Of a stretch of DNA of 55,388 bases, positions 25,736-34,935 are shown piece by piece; within the stretch, counting starts at the first letter, position 1, and each line of letters starts with the position of its first letter. The DNA is from CAZUAQ01 sp964618455 (GTDB taxonomy: Bacteria; Planctomycetota; Phycisphaerae; UBA1845; PWPN01). A program made the translations under genes and the position numbers. Under the pieces are notes generated by a model, which had not been told where the DNA came from, did not search any database, and worked only from the letters and a program-made list of their open reading frames with translations. Location: NCBI GenBank assembly GCA_964618455.1, contig CAZUAQ010000038.1, positions 1 through 55,388 of the forward strand. The letters are read 5' to 3'.

Positions 25736-28700
25736 ATGGAACGCCTTAAAGGATTGTTCGGGGCGGCGCTTGCCGTCTCGCTGGTACTCGGTACGGGGAA
25801 CCGCGCCGAGGCCGTGGACATCGCCACCGCCAGGGCCGGCGGTATCGATCAACTGGTCACGCTGGATAACGTGGTTGTGTCAAATACGACCGACTTGATT
25901 GGAAGTTCTTCGGTCAAGAACGTACATGTTCAGGACGCGACGGGCGGCATCACCGTGTTCGGGGACAATGCCGTCATCGATGCACTCGGGCTGACCGCCG
26001 GTGATCAGATCACCATCACCGGATACACCGATGAGTTCAACGGCTTGTTCGAACTTGTTGATGAAGCTCCGGATCAAAGCACGGGCAATCTTGTCGTCAA
26101 CACGAATTCCGGCAACATCGGCATTCCGTTGCCAATCGACATCACCGTCACTGATCTGCAGGACGGCAGTGGGACGGCGGAGGGTCTGGAGAGCAAGCTG
26201 GTCAAGCTGACCGGTGTGACGTTCAACGATGCCGGGGGCACGTTCTCTGGTTTCACCAACTACACCGTCGATGATGGCGGGACCACCGCGACGATTCGCG
26301 TGAGCACAAACGATCTGGATCTCGTGGGGGAAACGATTCCCGCCGGCTCCGTAGACGTGGTTGGCATCTTCAGCCAGTTCGATTCGAGCGATCCGCGTGA
26401 CGGTGGCTACCAGATTCTCATCCGTTCGATCAACGACATCGTGTCTGCCGGTGGCAATTTTGCTCCGTCGGCGGTTGCCCAGGAGATTCTCATTAACTCG
26501 GATCCCGCCCCCACGCCGATACCGTTCACGCTGGAAGCGACGGACGTGGATGGCCCGGCTCCGCTGACATACGCGATCAAGAGCGGCTCGGCTTCGCCGG
26601 TCGGTCCCTCGCTCACCGGCGGGCAGTCGTTCGGCGGCACGCTCGTGGATCCGAATGACTGTGGGGTTCCGCTGGACCTGAACACGTGTACGGACGTCAC
26701 TACCGGTGGCGCATTGACCACGAACGAGGTGACCTTCCTTCCGACCCCGAACGCCAGCGGCTGGTACGAATTTGTCTTCCAGGCCAACGATGGTGGTGTC
26801 GGCGGCGTCGGCGAGGCGGCGATCACGATCCTGATTCAGGATACGGGCAACGTGGTGATCACGGAGATCATGTACGATCCCGCCAACCAGGACGACAACG
26901 ACTGGGAGTGGGTCGAGGTTCAAAACCAGACGGCTTCTCCGGTCACGCTGAGTTCGATTTACGACGAAACGCTGGATCCGGCGTTCGAATTCAACCTGTT
27001 CGGCCTGAACATTCCCGGCAGCGGGACCGATGACGGTCTGGCGATCATCGCCCCGAACGATAACGGCAGCCGTACGGTGGCGGACTTCGCGGCAGAGTGG
27101 GGTATCAATGTCTCGCAGGTCCTGCCGTTCCTGGTTCCCGCGGATCCGGCCCAGCCTCCGATCCTGCGCAACGACATGGACACGATCTACCTGTTCTCCT
27201 CTGATGGGAAGCTGCTGGACGTCGTGAATTACGAGAACGATGCCAACAACTGGCCCGCATCCAATAACCGGGGCAGCATCTTTCTGGAGTTCGATCAGAT
27301 CGACACGGTGGCCAACGATGACGGGGCGAACTGGAATCTATCCGTGGCCGGCGCCAACGGCGTGATTGCCACGACGGAGACTGCCGGTCCGCCCACGGAC
27401 AGCGATGAGGGCAGCCCGATGTTCGTTCCCAACGCGGCGACGGTGGAAATCACGCCGCCGAACGCGACCGGGCAGGAGGTCGTGACCACCCTCAGCGCGT
27501 CGCCGTTCGCGATCACGCTGGATGCGATCGATCCCGATGAAGACCCGCTCACGTTCGAGATTCTCAGCGCGCCGGTGGGCATCGCCCCTACGCCGGGCGC
27601 GACGATCGGCGGGACGCTGACCGATCCGAACGGCGGCGTCATCGGTGCCTTCCCCTACACCCTCCTGAGCAACGGCAATCAGGTCGAGTTCGATCCGACT
27701 GCCAGCGGACAGTTCGCTTTCGGTTTCCGGGCCAATGATGGCTCGGCCAACTCGAACATCGCATACGTGTCGATTCTCGTGCAGGGTGGCCAGGTGGTCA
27801 TCACCGAGATCATGTACAACCCGCGTAATGCCGAGGCCGACTTCGAATGGCTCGAGATTCATAACCCGACGGGCTCACCCGTGAATCTCGGCACGTTCTG
27901 GGATGCGGTCCAGCGAGACGAGGGCTTGAATGTTCTTGCCGGTGAAACTCTTGCCGCGGGCGAAACGAAGATCATCACGCTGGACGACACGGCTGAACGT
28001 ACCGTGGCCCAGTTCCTCAGCGAGTGGTCACCCGCGGGGCTTGCGTTGTCGGATGTGATCACAATTCTGGAAGACGATTGGCCCTTCCTGAACAATTCGG
28101 GTGATCAGCTTTACTTGTTTGATAACGCCGGCGGCCTTCTGGATGTCGTCTTCTATGGCGATTCATCGCCTTGGCCGGCCGACGACGGTGAGTCAAGCAT
28201 TTTCCTGAAGAACGGTTTCCTCACCGCTGCCGACAACGATGATGCGTCCAACTGGCTGCTCAGCCAGGCGGGCATCGAAGATGCCGTTTCGTCCTTCCTG
28301 GGAGGCGGTGATGATGTGTTCGACGTGGGCAGCCCCGCGATTCTCCCTCCGGGCAACAACTTCCCGCCGTCGGTCGAGGACGTCACCGCATCCACTTTGC
28401 TGGATACTCCCGTGACAATCACGCTGACCGGTTCGGATGATGGCCTGCCCGGTGGCAGTGTGCTTGAACACGTGATCGAGTCACTCCCTGCCAACGGAAC
28501 GCTTTCCGACCCGAACGCGGGGGCGATTGCCGGCGTGCCGTACACGTTGGCGTCCGAGGGCAACGAGGTCGTGTACTCGCCGAACGCCGGCGTGGCGACC
28601 ACGCTTGTCGGTGGTCCCGACACATTCACTTACTCGGCGACCGATGGCACGCTGGTCTCGACCAGCAACGCCACGGTCGAAGTCCTGGTGCAGAAGGGCG

Positions 28701-29836
28701 GTCTCGTCATCAGCGAGATCATGTACAACCCCAACAATCAGGATGACAACGATTGGGAATGGGTGGAAATCTGCAACACCAGCGGTGGCGACATCACGCT
28801 GGCCATGCTGTCGGATGACGATGGCGAGCCGGACGGCGACCAGGTCGTGAACGTCCTGATTCCCGACGGTGCCACGCGTGTGATTGCCAATGGTGACAAC
28901 AGCAGCCGCACGACGGCCCAGTTCCTGCTCGAGTGGTTCAACCTCTCGGTGTCTGATGCCATCTTCGTCGGCGACGACGCGACTTGGGAGCAACTCGCCA
29001 ACGGTGGTGACCAGGTTCAGATCTACGACGATGCGGGCGATCTGCACGACGTCGTGGACTACGACGATTCGAGCCCGTGGCCTTCGGACGATGGATTTGC
29101 CAGTATTTACGTGCTGGCTGGGTTCATCGATGCCCTCTCCAACGATCTGCCTGAGAATTGGGACCTGTCGGCGGATGGCGTCGATGGTGCGTACCAGACG
29201 CCGACGATCGTTGGTGGTGGTGCGACGGATGACCAGGATATCGGCAGCCCGGGTATCAAGCCCGTGCCTCCGGGAGGCGAGTTGAATTATGCGGCCTCAC
29301 GTAAATTGCATGGCGCGACGGTCGATTTCGATATCGATCTGCTGAACCCGGTGGGAACGGCGGGTGCCGGTGTCGAATCACGTGAAACCGGGATCATCGA
29401 TCGACTCATGCTCGGTTTCACGACGGCCACGACGATCGACTGCTCCAACATTCAGGTCAACGCGGGCACGCAGACATGTTCAAGCGTGACCGATCTGGGA
29501 TTTGTCACCGGTCTGGGTGTTGGCGGGAACGTGGATTCGTTCCTTTACGAGGTGGAGCTGACCGGCGGCACAAATAACACGTGCCTCGAGGTCGAACTGG
29601 TCAACCTGACCCTCTCCGGCGGTCCGACAACAGTTCAGGGCCTGAGCATCAAGGGCGATGCCAACGCCAGTGGTGGTGTGACGGTCATCGATCTCTCGGT
29701 GATCAAGGCCGACCTTGGCATTCCTGTGGATGCCACCAATGCCGCCTCGGATATCAACGTGTCGAACGGCCTCACGGTCATCGACCTGTCGGAGTCCAAG
29801 GCCTCGATCGGCGGTGCCGCCACCTGCAACCCCTGA
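25736..29836 (+). CDS. Giant secreted multi-domain protein: OB-like domain, repeated cadherin/Ig-like plus lamin-tail units, dockerin-like C-terminus
   Basis: This protein has 1366 residues. A signal peptide (MERLKGLFGAALAVSLVLG) is followed by an OB-like domain (DIATARAGGIDQLVTLDNVV and ITITGYTDEFNGLFEL). Three rounds of a beta-sandwich with NPF-type VDP/DPNxG turns and a lamin-tail domain follow. The lamin-tail units start ITEIMYDPANQDDNDWEW, ITEIMYNPRNAEADFEW and ISEIMYNPNNQDDNDWEW, each ending SPWPADDG-like. The C-terminus has dockerin-like repeats, GDANASGGVTVIDLSVIKAD and DINVSNGLTVIDLSESKA. It is probably a cell-surface or matrix adhesin, with calcium-bound dockerin-like repeats. No catalytic motif is seen. 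The ATG at 25736 is chosen for its strong Shine-Dalgarno and signal peptide. Confidence 0.85.
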   Translation: MERLKGLFGAALAVSLVLGTGNRAEAVDIATARAGGIDQLVTLDNVVVSNTTDLIGSSSVKNVHVQDATGGITVFGDNAVIDALGLTAGDQITITGYTDEFNGLFELVDEAPDQSTGNLVVNTNSGNIGIPLPIDITVTDLQDGSGTAEGLESKLVKLTGVTFNDAGGTFSGFTNYTVDDGGTTATIRVSTNDLDLVGETIPAGSVDVVGIFSQFDSSDPRDGGYQILIRSINDIVSAGGNFAPSAVAQEILINSDPAPTPIPFTLEATDVDGPAPLTYAIKSGSASPVGPSLTGGQSFGGTLVDPNDCGVPLDLNTCTDVTTGGALTTNEVTFLPTPNASGWYEFVFQANDGGVGGVGEAAITILIQDTGNVVITEIMYDPANQDDNDWEWVEVQNQTASPVTLSSIYDETLDPAFEFNLFGLNIPGSGTDDGLAIIAPNDNGSRTVADFAAEWGINVSQVLPFLVPADPAQPPILRNDMDTIYLFSSDGKLLDVVNYENDANNWPASNNRGSIFLEFDQIDTVANDDGANWNLSVAGANGVIATTETAGPPTDSDEGSPMFVPNAATVEITPPNATGQEVVTTLSASPFAITLDAIDPDEDPLTFEILSAPVGIAPTPGATIGGTLTDPNGGVIGAFPYTLLSNGNQVEFDPTASGQFAFGFRANDGSANSNIAYVSILVQGGQVVITEIMYNPRNAEADFEWLEIHNPTGSPVNLGTFWDAVQRDEGLNVLAGETLAAGETKIITLDDTAERTVAQFLSEWSPAGLALSDVITILEDDWPFLNNSGDQLYLFDNAGGLLDVVFYGDSSPWPADDGESSIFLKNGFLTAADNDDASNWLLSQAGIEDAVSSFLGGGDDVFDVGSPAILPPGNNFPPSVEDVTASTLLDTPVTITLTGSDDGLPGGSVLEHVIESLPANGTLSDPNAGAIAGVPYTLASEGNEVVYSPNAGVATTLVGGPDTFTYSATDGTLVSTSNATVEVLVQKGGLVISEIMYNPNNQDDNDWEWVEICNTSGGDITLAMLSDDDGEPDGDQVVNVLIPDGATRVIANGDNSSRTTAQFLLEWFNLSVSDAIFVGDDATWEQLANGGDQVQIYDDAGDLHDVVDYDDSSPWPSDDGFASIYVLAGFIDALSNDLPENWDLSADGVDGAYQTPTIVGGGATDDQDIGSPGIKPVPPGGELNYAASRKLHGATVDFDIDLLNPVGTAGAGVESRETGIIDRLMLGFTTATTIDCSNIQVNAGTQTCSSVTDLGFVTGLGVGGNVDSFLYEVELTGGTNNTCLEVELVNLTLSGGPTTVQGLSIKGDANASGGVTVIDLSVIKADLGIPVDATNAASDINVSNGLTVIDLSESKASIGGAATCNP

Positions 29837-29881
29837 TGCGGTTGTGGCGAGACCTTTTCGCTTGAATGTGCATCACCGCGT

Positions 29882-29911
29882 GGGCCCGGATCCCTGGAAG
29901 GATTCGGGCCC
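29882..29911 (+). terminator. Hairpin after the giant lamin-tail gene, probable terminator
   Basis: GGGCCCGGATCC (29882-29893) pairs with GGATTCGGGCCC (29900-29911) over 12 bp with one G-U pair. The following T-run is poor (atgctcttg), so termination efficiency is uncertain. Confidence 0.55.
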
Positions 29912-30031
29912 ATGCTCTTGTCCATGCTCAGGGTTCCGGATTCCTTGAGGCAGCCCGGCATGCGGCATTTTTGGAATTTTAAGATTAGATGAAGCCCAGA
30001 CTGGGGTGGATGATCGGATTTTCGCGTGACA

Positions 30032-30037
30032 TATAAT
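30032..30037 (+). promoter_or_regulatory. Possible -10 box upstream of the zinc-ribbon/pseudopilin pair
   Basis: TATAAT occurs about 160 bp before the ATG at 30196; no convincing -35 box. The rest of 29912-30195 shows nothing recognisable. Confidence 0.3.
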
Positions 30038-30195
30038 GCGTCAATTCCGGATGTCGGGCCCGGTCTTGGCGAATGGGCATGGAGACGGTAAAAAGAGAAG
30101 GCCGAAATCGACATCACGGCCCTTCACGGGGGTCAGGCCGGCGCGGCTTGGGCCTCTCGGAAGTGAAGTGAGCATATCGAAAAGAGACGGACTCG

Positions 30196-30552
30196 ATGGG
30201 CAATCCCTTATACGACGACACGGGCGGTCTGCGGCCCTGGGTGACTTATACGACGGTCGGTCTGGCGGTGCTGGTCGGCGGCTACCTGGTCTATGGGGCC
30301 TGGTTCGGCAGTGACGGCCCCAGCGCAATCACGCTGAAGTGCATGGAAGAGGGCTGCGACTATGAGCGTACCCGTCCGCTCCAGTTGGGCGAAAGCCTTC
30401 CGCTGAAGTGCCCGGACTGCGACAAGCAGAGCGTTGTGACGACGCGAGCGTGTCCGAACTGCAAGACCGCGGTAATCCTCAACGAGGACCGGGGTCTTGC
30501 CCCGCCGGCGAAGTGTCCGAAGTGCAATGAGGAGGTCTGGCATGGCAAGTAA
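30196..30552 (+). CDS. Membrane-anchored zinc-ribbon protein (118 aa)
   Basis: One membrane helix (about residues 14-33) is followed by a cysteine-rich domain. Pairs are C-x4-C in CMEEGC, CPDC, CPNC and CPKC, enough for two zinc ribbons. It lacks the GYNLRGL signature, so it is separate from the 49426 family. It overlaps the following pseudopilin gene by 11 bp, so the two are probably translated together. That suggests a role in the same type II secretion or pilus-like system, perhaps in assembly. The ribosome-binding site is poor. Confidence 0.75.
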   Translation: MGNPLYDDTGGLRPWVTYTTVGLAVLVGGYLVYGAWFGSDGPSAITLKCMEEGCDYERTRPLQLGESLPLKCPDCDKQSVVTTRACPNCKTAVILNEDRGLAPPAKCPKCNEEVWHGK

Positions 30553-31663
30553 ATCCGGTCGTCGTCCCCGCGGTTTTACCCTGATCGAGGTACTGGTCGT
30601 GGTGGCCATCATCGCGCTGCTGGTCAGCATTCTGCTGCCGTCGCTCCGCCGTGTGCGTGAGCAGGCCCGCGAACTCGCCTGCGGCGCCAACCTTTCCCAG
30701 ATCGGGAAGGGCATGATCATGTATGCCAACACGCAGAAGGAGTTCATCCCCGGCTCACCGTTGACGACGGGGCGCTGGTTCGTGGAGGCTCCGTCCTCCA
30801 ATGTGGCGAATAACTGGCAGCCGTTCTTCAGGGGTTTCAACCGATACGTCGTCGAATGGTTCGACTATGCCACGCCGATTCGGAAGGAAATGTTCGGGGC
30901 CAATATCGCGCCGAAGCCCCAGAACATCACGCAGGTCAACAAGCTGAGGCAGAAGCTGTTCTCTGAAGCGACGGATGGGATTTTTCACTGTCCTTCCAAT
31001 CCGGAACTCTCGGTGCCTTACAACAGCGAGGGCAACGCGTCCACCGCGGGGTATCCGACCATTCGGGCAACCAGCTACCTGACGATGCAATCGATCGTCA
31101 AGGGCGGTCCCGAGGTCTACCGCCGCCCGCCGGGAAGGGGTGCCAATCCGCCCTATCAGTTCGCCATCGGAATCGGGGGGGTGGATGACGAAATTCTACC
31201 TCCGGAGAATTATCTGCCACAGTTGCCGCGCATCGGCCGCCGGCTCGACATGAAGGTCTTCCTCGCTGATGGCGTGCGATTTTTTGATCCGGACTGCTCG
31301 ATCACCATCGACTGTGAAAACGGCGTGATCGACTACAACATCTCGCCTTCAGCGACCAAGGGTTTCCTGACGGCGACCCCCCCGTCGGTCCGAAACTTCT
31401 CGTCTTCCGGGACCGAGAGCCGCGAGTACACGGTGGCGCGTCGCTATTCCTACCGCCACGGCAAGAGCGACCGCATGCAGTCGCTCTTCTTCGACGGGCA
31501 CGTGGCCGGTCTCCGGGTTGACGTCAGCGGAAAGACCAACGACGGCGGCGGATTCCGAGGCGAGGCGGTTCAGCCGAGGTACTACTGGCCTTCGGGCAGC
31601 ATCGTCCGTGAGCCGAACGAATTGCACCTTGGCAATATCCCTGTCGATACGCTGCTTCCCTAG
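30542..31663 (+). CDS. Type II secretion/type IV pilin-like pseudopilin, H-x9-DG style
   Basis: This 373-residue protein begins with a prepilin leader and methylation motif: RGFTLIEVLVVVAIIALL, cleavage expected before the first Phe and Glu at +5. A long N-terminal helix leads to a variable globular domain. Near the C-terminus, YRHGKSDRMQSLFFDGHV is the H-x-n-DG pattern shared by the large pseudopilin families of planctomycetes. The ATG at 30542 has AGGAGG upstream and lies inside the end of the zinc-ribbon gene; a longer frame reading back into that gene is rejected. The cargo or pilus system is not encoded nearby. Confidence 0.87.
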   Translation: MASKSGRRPRGFTLIEVLVVVAIIALLVSILLPSLRRVREQARELACGANLSQIGKGMIMYANTQKEFIPGSPLTTGRWFVEAPSSNVANNWQPFFRGFNRYVVEWFDYATPIRKEMFGANIAPKPQNITQVNKLRQKLFSEATDGIFHCPSNPELSVPYNSEGNASTAGYPTIRATSYLTMQSIVKGGPEVYRRPPGRGANPPYQFAIGIGGVDDEILPPENYLPQLPRIGRRLDMKVFLADGVRFFDPDCSITIDCENGVIDYNISPSATKGFLTATPPSVRNFSSSGTESREYTVARRYSYRHGKSDRMQSLFFDGHVAGLRVDVSGKTNDGGGFRGEAVQPRYYWPSGSIVREPNELHLGNIPVDTLLP

Positions 31664-31805
31664 GCGGAATAAGCAGGTCGAGAACACGATCGTCTCCTCA
31701 CGCATCAGAAGCATTCGCGTGAATCCACGAAGCTTGCATTGCGCGCGTTCGACGCTACCCTGATAGACCGTTTCCAGTGAGCCATCATCTCGCGAGGATA
31801 TCCGT

Positions 31806-33098
31806 ATGCCTTTTCGTTGCGTCCTGACGATTGTCCTGTTGATTTCATGGATGAGCCCCGATCTCCCGGCCCAGACGGCAGCCGCCTCTAAATCGCCGAC
31901 CATCATTGCCGATCAGGAGGCGATCCCGACCATCCCATGGGACGCGGCGGGGCGGTACGTAGGCCAGGAGGTCTTCGCCGTCGGCAAGGTCATCCGCACC
32001 GGCAAGAGCCGCAGCGGGCACAACTTTCTCAACTTCTCCAACAACTTTCGCGATTCGCTGACCGTGTTCATCCGCAACAGCAACGTCGGCAACTATCCCA
32101 AGCCGCCGCACGAGGTCTACAAGGGCAAGATGATCAAGGTGCGCGGGTTCGTCTACCTGCATGACAACAGCCCGAACATCGCCGCCAGCACGCCCGAGGT
32201 CATTACGGTGTTGCCGGATGATACGCCGTTGCCGCAAGTGAAAGATCGACCGCCATTGCAGCGGCGCGATGACGGGACGTTCACGCTGGCGACCTTTAAC
32301 GTCCTTAACCTGTTCGACGAGGTGGACGACCCGTATCGCAGCGACGAGGGCACGCCCGCCAAGCCGCGATCGGAACTCGAAGCGATGGCCCTGCAGTTGC
32401 GATCGATCAATGCTGACGTGTTGGCGCTGCAGGAGGTGGAAAATCGCGGCTACCTCGAGCGGTTCTTTCGTGTCTTCGTGCCCGAACTCGGCTACGAACA
32501 TATCGTGCTGATCGAGGGCAACGATCGTCGGGGTATCGACGTGGCGATTGCGTCGCGGCTGCCGGTGGGCGAGGTCACGTCGCACCGCCATCTCATCTTC
32601 CCCGATGGCGACGGTGAGCCGATGCGCTTCCGGAGGGATCTGCTCCGCGCCCGAATTCAGCCCGAGAAGGGAAAGCCGTTCGACGTCTACGTCGTCCATC
32701 TCAAGAGCAAGGGCGGCCAGGATGAAGGGATCGACATCCGTCTCGGCGAAGCCCGTGCTATTCGCAGTCTCTTCAATGACACGCTCACGCATCATGAGGA
32801 CGCCCATTTCGTGATCTGCGGCGACTTCAACGACACGATCGACAGTGAGCCCCTGCAGACCATCACCGGTTCCGGCGAAATGAGGCTCGTCAACTTCCTG
32901 AGCGATTTGCCGACCGGTGAGAAATCCGTTACCTATAACCAGGCGCCTTATCTTTCGATGATCGACTTTATCCTGTGCTCGCCGGGCATGGCCGAGCGCT
33001 ACATCGAGGAGTCGTACACGATTCACCCCGGCAGTCCGGAGACCACCGGATCCGATCACAATGCCGTGGTGGCCCGGTTCAAGCTCGAGGCGGAGTGA
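31806..33098 (+). CDS. Exported EEP-family phosphodiesterase/nuclease with N-terminal OB-like domain
   Basis: This 430-residue protein has a signal peptide (to about 23), then an OB-like domain (about 40-140: VGQEVFAVGKVIRTGKS and IKVRGFVYLHD). The EEP catalytic domain spans 155-428. It shows LATFNVLNLFDEVDD, LALQEVEN (metal Glu), VVHLKSKGGQDEG, CGDFNDTIDSEP and SDHNAVVARF, so all catalytic landmarks are present. The OB part could bind DNA or RNA. It is encoded 52 bp before the ABC permease gene on the same strand, suggesting that extracellular cleavage and import are linked. Confidence 0.86.
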   Translation: MPFRCVLTIVLLISWMSPDLPAQTAAASKSPTIIADQEAIPTIPWDAAGRYVGQEVFAVGKVIRTGKSRSGHNFLNFSNNFRDSLTVFIRNSNVGNYPKPPHEVYKGKMIKVRGFVYLHDNSPNIAASTPEVITVLPDDTPLPQVKDRPPLQRRDDGTFTLATFNVLNLFDEVDDPYRSDEGTPAKPRSELEAMALQLRSINADVLALQEVENRGYLERFFRVFVPELGYEHIVLIEGNDRRGIDVAIASRLPVGEVTSHRHLIFPDGDGEPMRFRRDLLRARIQPEKGKPFDVYVVHLKSKGGQDEGIDIRLGEARAIRSLFNDTLTHHEDAHFVICGDFNDTIDSEPLQTITGSGEMRLVNFLSDLPTGEKSVTYNQAPYLSMIDFILCSPGMAERYIEESYTIHPGSPETTGSDHNAVVARFKLEAE

Positions 33099-33150
33099 TC
33101 CCGCGTTGTCGATTCGCGACAGGTCCCCAACACGCATCGGTTGAGATGGT

Positions 33151-34932
33151 ATGCAGCATCGTCCGGTCAGTTCCTTTCATTCGCTGATTCACCACCTGCT
33201 GTTCGCATGTTGCCTCCTGGTGTTCGCGGCGTTCTTCTTCTGGCCGATCGCGCTCACGGTGAAGGAAGGATTCATCCCCTCGGGCGGTGAAGGTTTCACG
33301 CTGCGTTACATCTGGGGCGTGATGATCGACCCGGTGCTACGGGATTCGCTTATCAACAGCTTCCTCGTGGCGGTGGCGGTGACGGCATTGTGCATGGTGC
33401 TCTCGTTGCCCCTGGCGCTGCTGGCGACGCAGTATCGCTTTCCGGGCAAGGCCATCTTTGCCTCACTGATTCTCGTGCCGCTGATTCTGCCCCCGTTCGT
33501 CGGGGCGATCGGTGTACGTCATCTGCTCGGCCGTTTCGGCGCAGTCAATGCCCTGCTGATCGAACTGGGGTTGATCGACCCGGCCAACGCGATCGACTTC
33601 CTCGGTGAAGGGCGCTTCTGGGGTGTCGTCGTCATGGAGGCGCTGCACCTCTACCCGATCATTTATCTCAATGTCACCGCCTCGCTGGCCAATCTCGACC
33701 CGGCCATGGACCAGGCGGCGCAGAACCTCGGCGCGTCGTACCTGACGCGCGTTCGCCGCATCATCCTCCCGCTGATTCTGCCCGGTCTCTTCGCCGGCGG
33801 AACCATCGTCTTCATCTGGGCGTTCACGGAACTCGGTACGCCGTTGATGTTCGACTATTACAAGGTCGCGCCGGTGCAGGTGTTCTGGGGGATCCAGGAA
33901 CTCGAGTCCAACCCGCGTCCGTACGCGCTGGTGATCGTCACGCTGGTGATGTCCGCCGGTCTTTACCTGGTGGCGAAGCTGCTGTTCGGGGGGCGCGGCC
34001 ACGCCATGACGACACGGGCGATGACCGGAGAATCCGTCAAGAGGCTCAGTTTCGGGAAAGGGCTGCTGGCGGCGATTCCGTTTGCGGTCGTGATCGCCCT
34101 GGCCATCCTGCCGCATCTCGGCGTCATCCTCGCAGGCGTGTCGCAGGAGGGGCAATGGTATCGATCGGTCCTGCCTACCGGGTGGACGGGCGATCACTTC
34201 CACGGTGTGCTGACGCATCCTCTGGCAAGTCGCTCGATCAACAACAGTCTGAAATACGCGAGCCTGGCAACGTTGCTCGGGCTGATCTTCGGGTTCACGA
34301 TTTCGTACCTGACGGTTCGCGTCCGCATTCCCGGGTCGAAGCTGCTCGACAGCCTGGCCATGCTTCCGCTGGCGGTGCCGGGGCTGGTTCTGGCGTTCGG
34401 GTACGTGGCCATGTCGCAGCTCTGGCCGATCCGGCCACTGGCGGAGTACTTCGCGGAGCGGGAATGGACGGACGCGGCCTCGCTGCTGCAGGTCACCGGG
34501 AAATCGCCGAATCCGCTGTTGTTTCTCGTCGTTGCGTATGCGATCCGCCGCCTGCCGTATGTCGTGCGTTCGGTGAGTTCCGGGCTGGAGCAGATCGCCC
34601 CTGAGCTTGACGAGGCGGCGGAGAATCTCGGGGCGTCGACCATGACGCGCATTCGGCGCGTGGTCATGCCATTGGTGATTCCGAATCTCATCGCCGGCGG
34701 ATTGCTGGCCTTCAGCTTTGCGATGCTGGAAGTGAGCGACTCGCTTATCCTTGCGCAGATCGAGGATCACTACCCGATGACCAAGGCCATCTACGCACTG
34801 TTCCAGCGGCTGGGCGATGGGCCGTACATCGCGAGTGCCATGGGTGTGTGGGGAATGGCATTGCTGACGGTGACGCTGGTCGGGGCGTCGGCAGTACTGG
34901 GGAAGAAGCTCGGCGCAATCTTCCGTGTGTGA
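33151..34932 (+). CDS. ABC transporter permease, Fe(III)-type fused double domain
   Basis: This 593-residue protein has about twelve membrane helices in two homologous halves. Each half carries the cytoplasmic EAA-type loop that contacts the ATPase: QAAQNLGASYLTRVRRIILP and EAAENLGASTMTRIRRVVMP. This fused architecture is that of FbpB-like permeases for Fe(III); the same superfamily moves spermidine, thiamine and 2-aminoethylphosphonate. Its stop lies only 3 bp from that of the binding-protein gene, which reads towards it. The ATPase gene follows at 36478 on the same strand. The substrate cannot be assigned from sequence. Confidence 0.9.
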   Translation: MQHRPVSSFHSLIHHLLFACCLLVFAAFFFWPIALTVKEGFIPSGGEGFTLRYIWGVMIDPVLRDSLINSFLVAVAVTALCMVLSLPLALLATQYRFPGKAIFASLILVPLILPPFVGAIGVRHLLGRFGAVNALLIELGLIDPANAIDFLGEGRFWGVVVMEALHLYPIIYLNVTASLANLDPAMDQAAQNLGASYLTRVRRIILPLILPGLFAGGTIVFIWAFTELGTPLMFDYYKVAPVQVFWGIQELESNPRPYALVIVTLVMSAGLYLVAKLLFGGRGHAMTTRAMTGESVKRLSFGKGLLAAIPFAVVIALAILPHLGVILAGVSQEGQWYRSVLPTGWTGDHFHGVLTHPLASRSINNSLKYASLATLLGLIFGFTISYLTVRVRIPGSKLLDSLAMLPLAVPGLVLAFGYVAMSQLWPIRPLAEYFAEREWTDAASLLQVTGKSPNPLLFLVVAYAIRRLPYVVRSVSSGLEQIAPELDEAAENLGASTMTRIRRVVMPLVIPNLIAGGLLAFSFAMLEVSDSLILAQIEDHYPMTKAIYALFQRLGDGPYIASAMGVWGMALLTVTLVGASAVLGKKLGAIFRV

Positions 34933-34935
34933 ACC

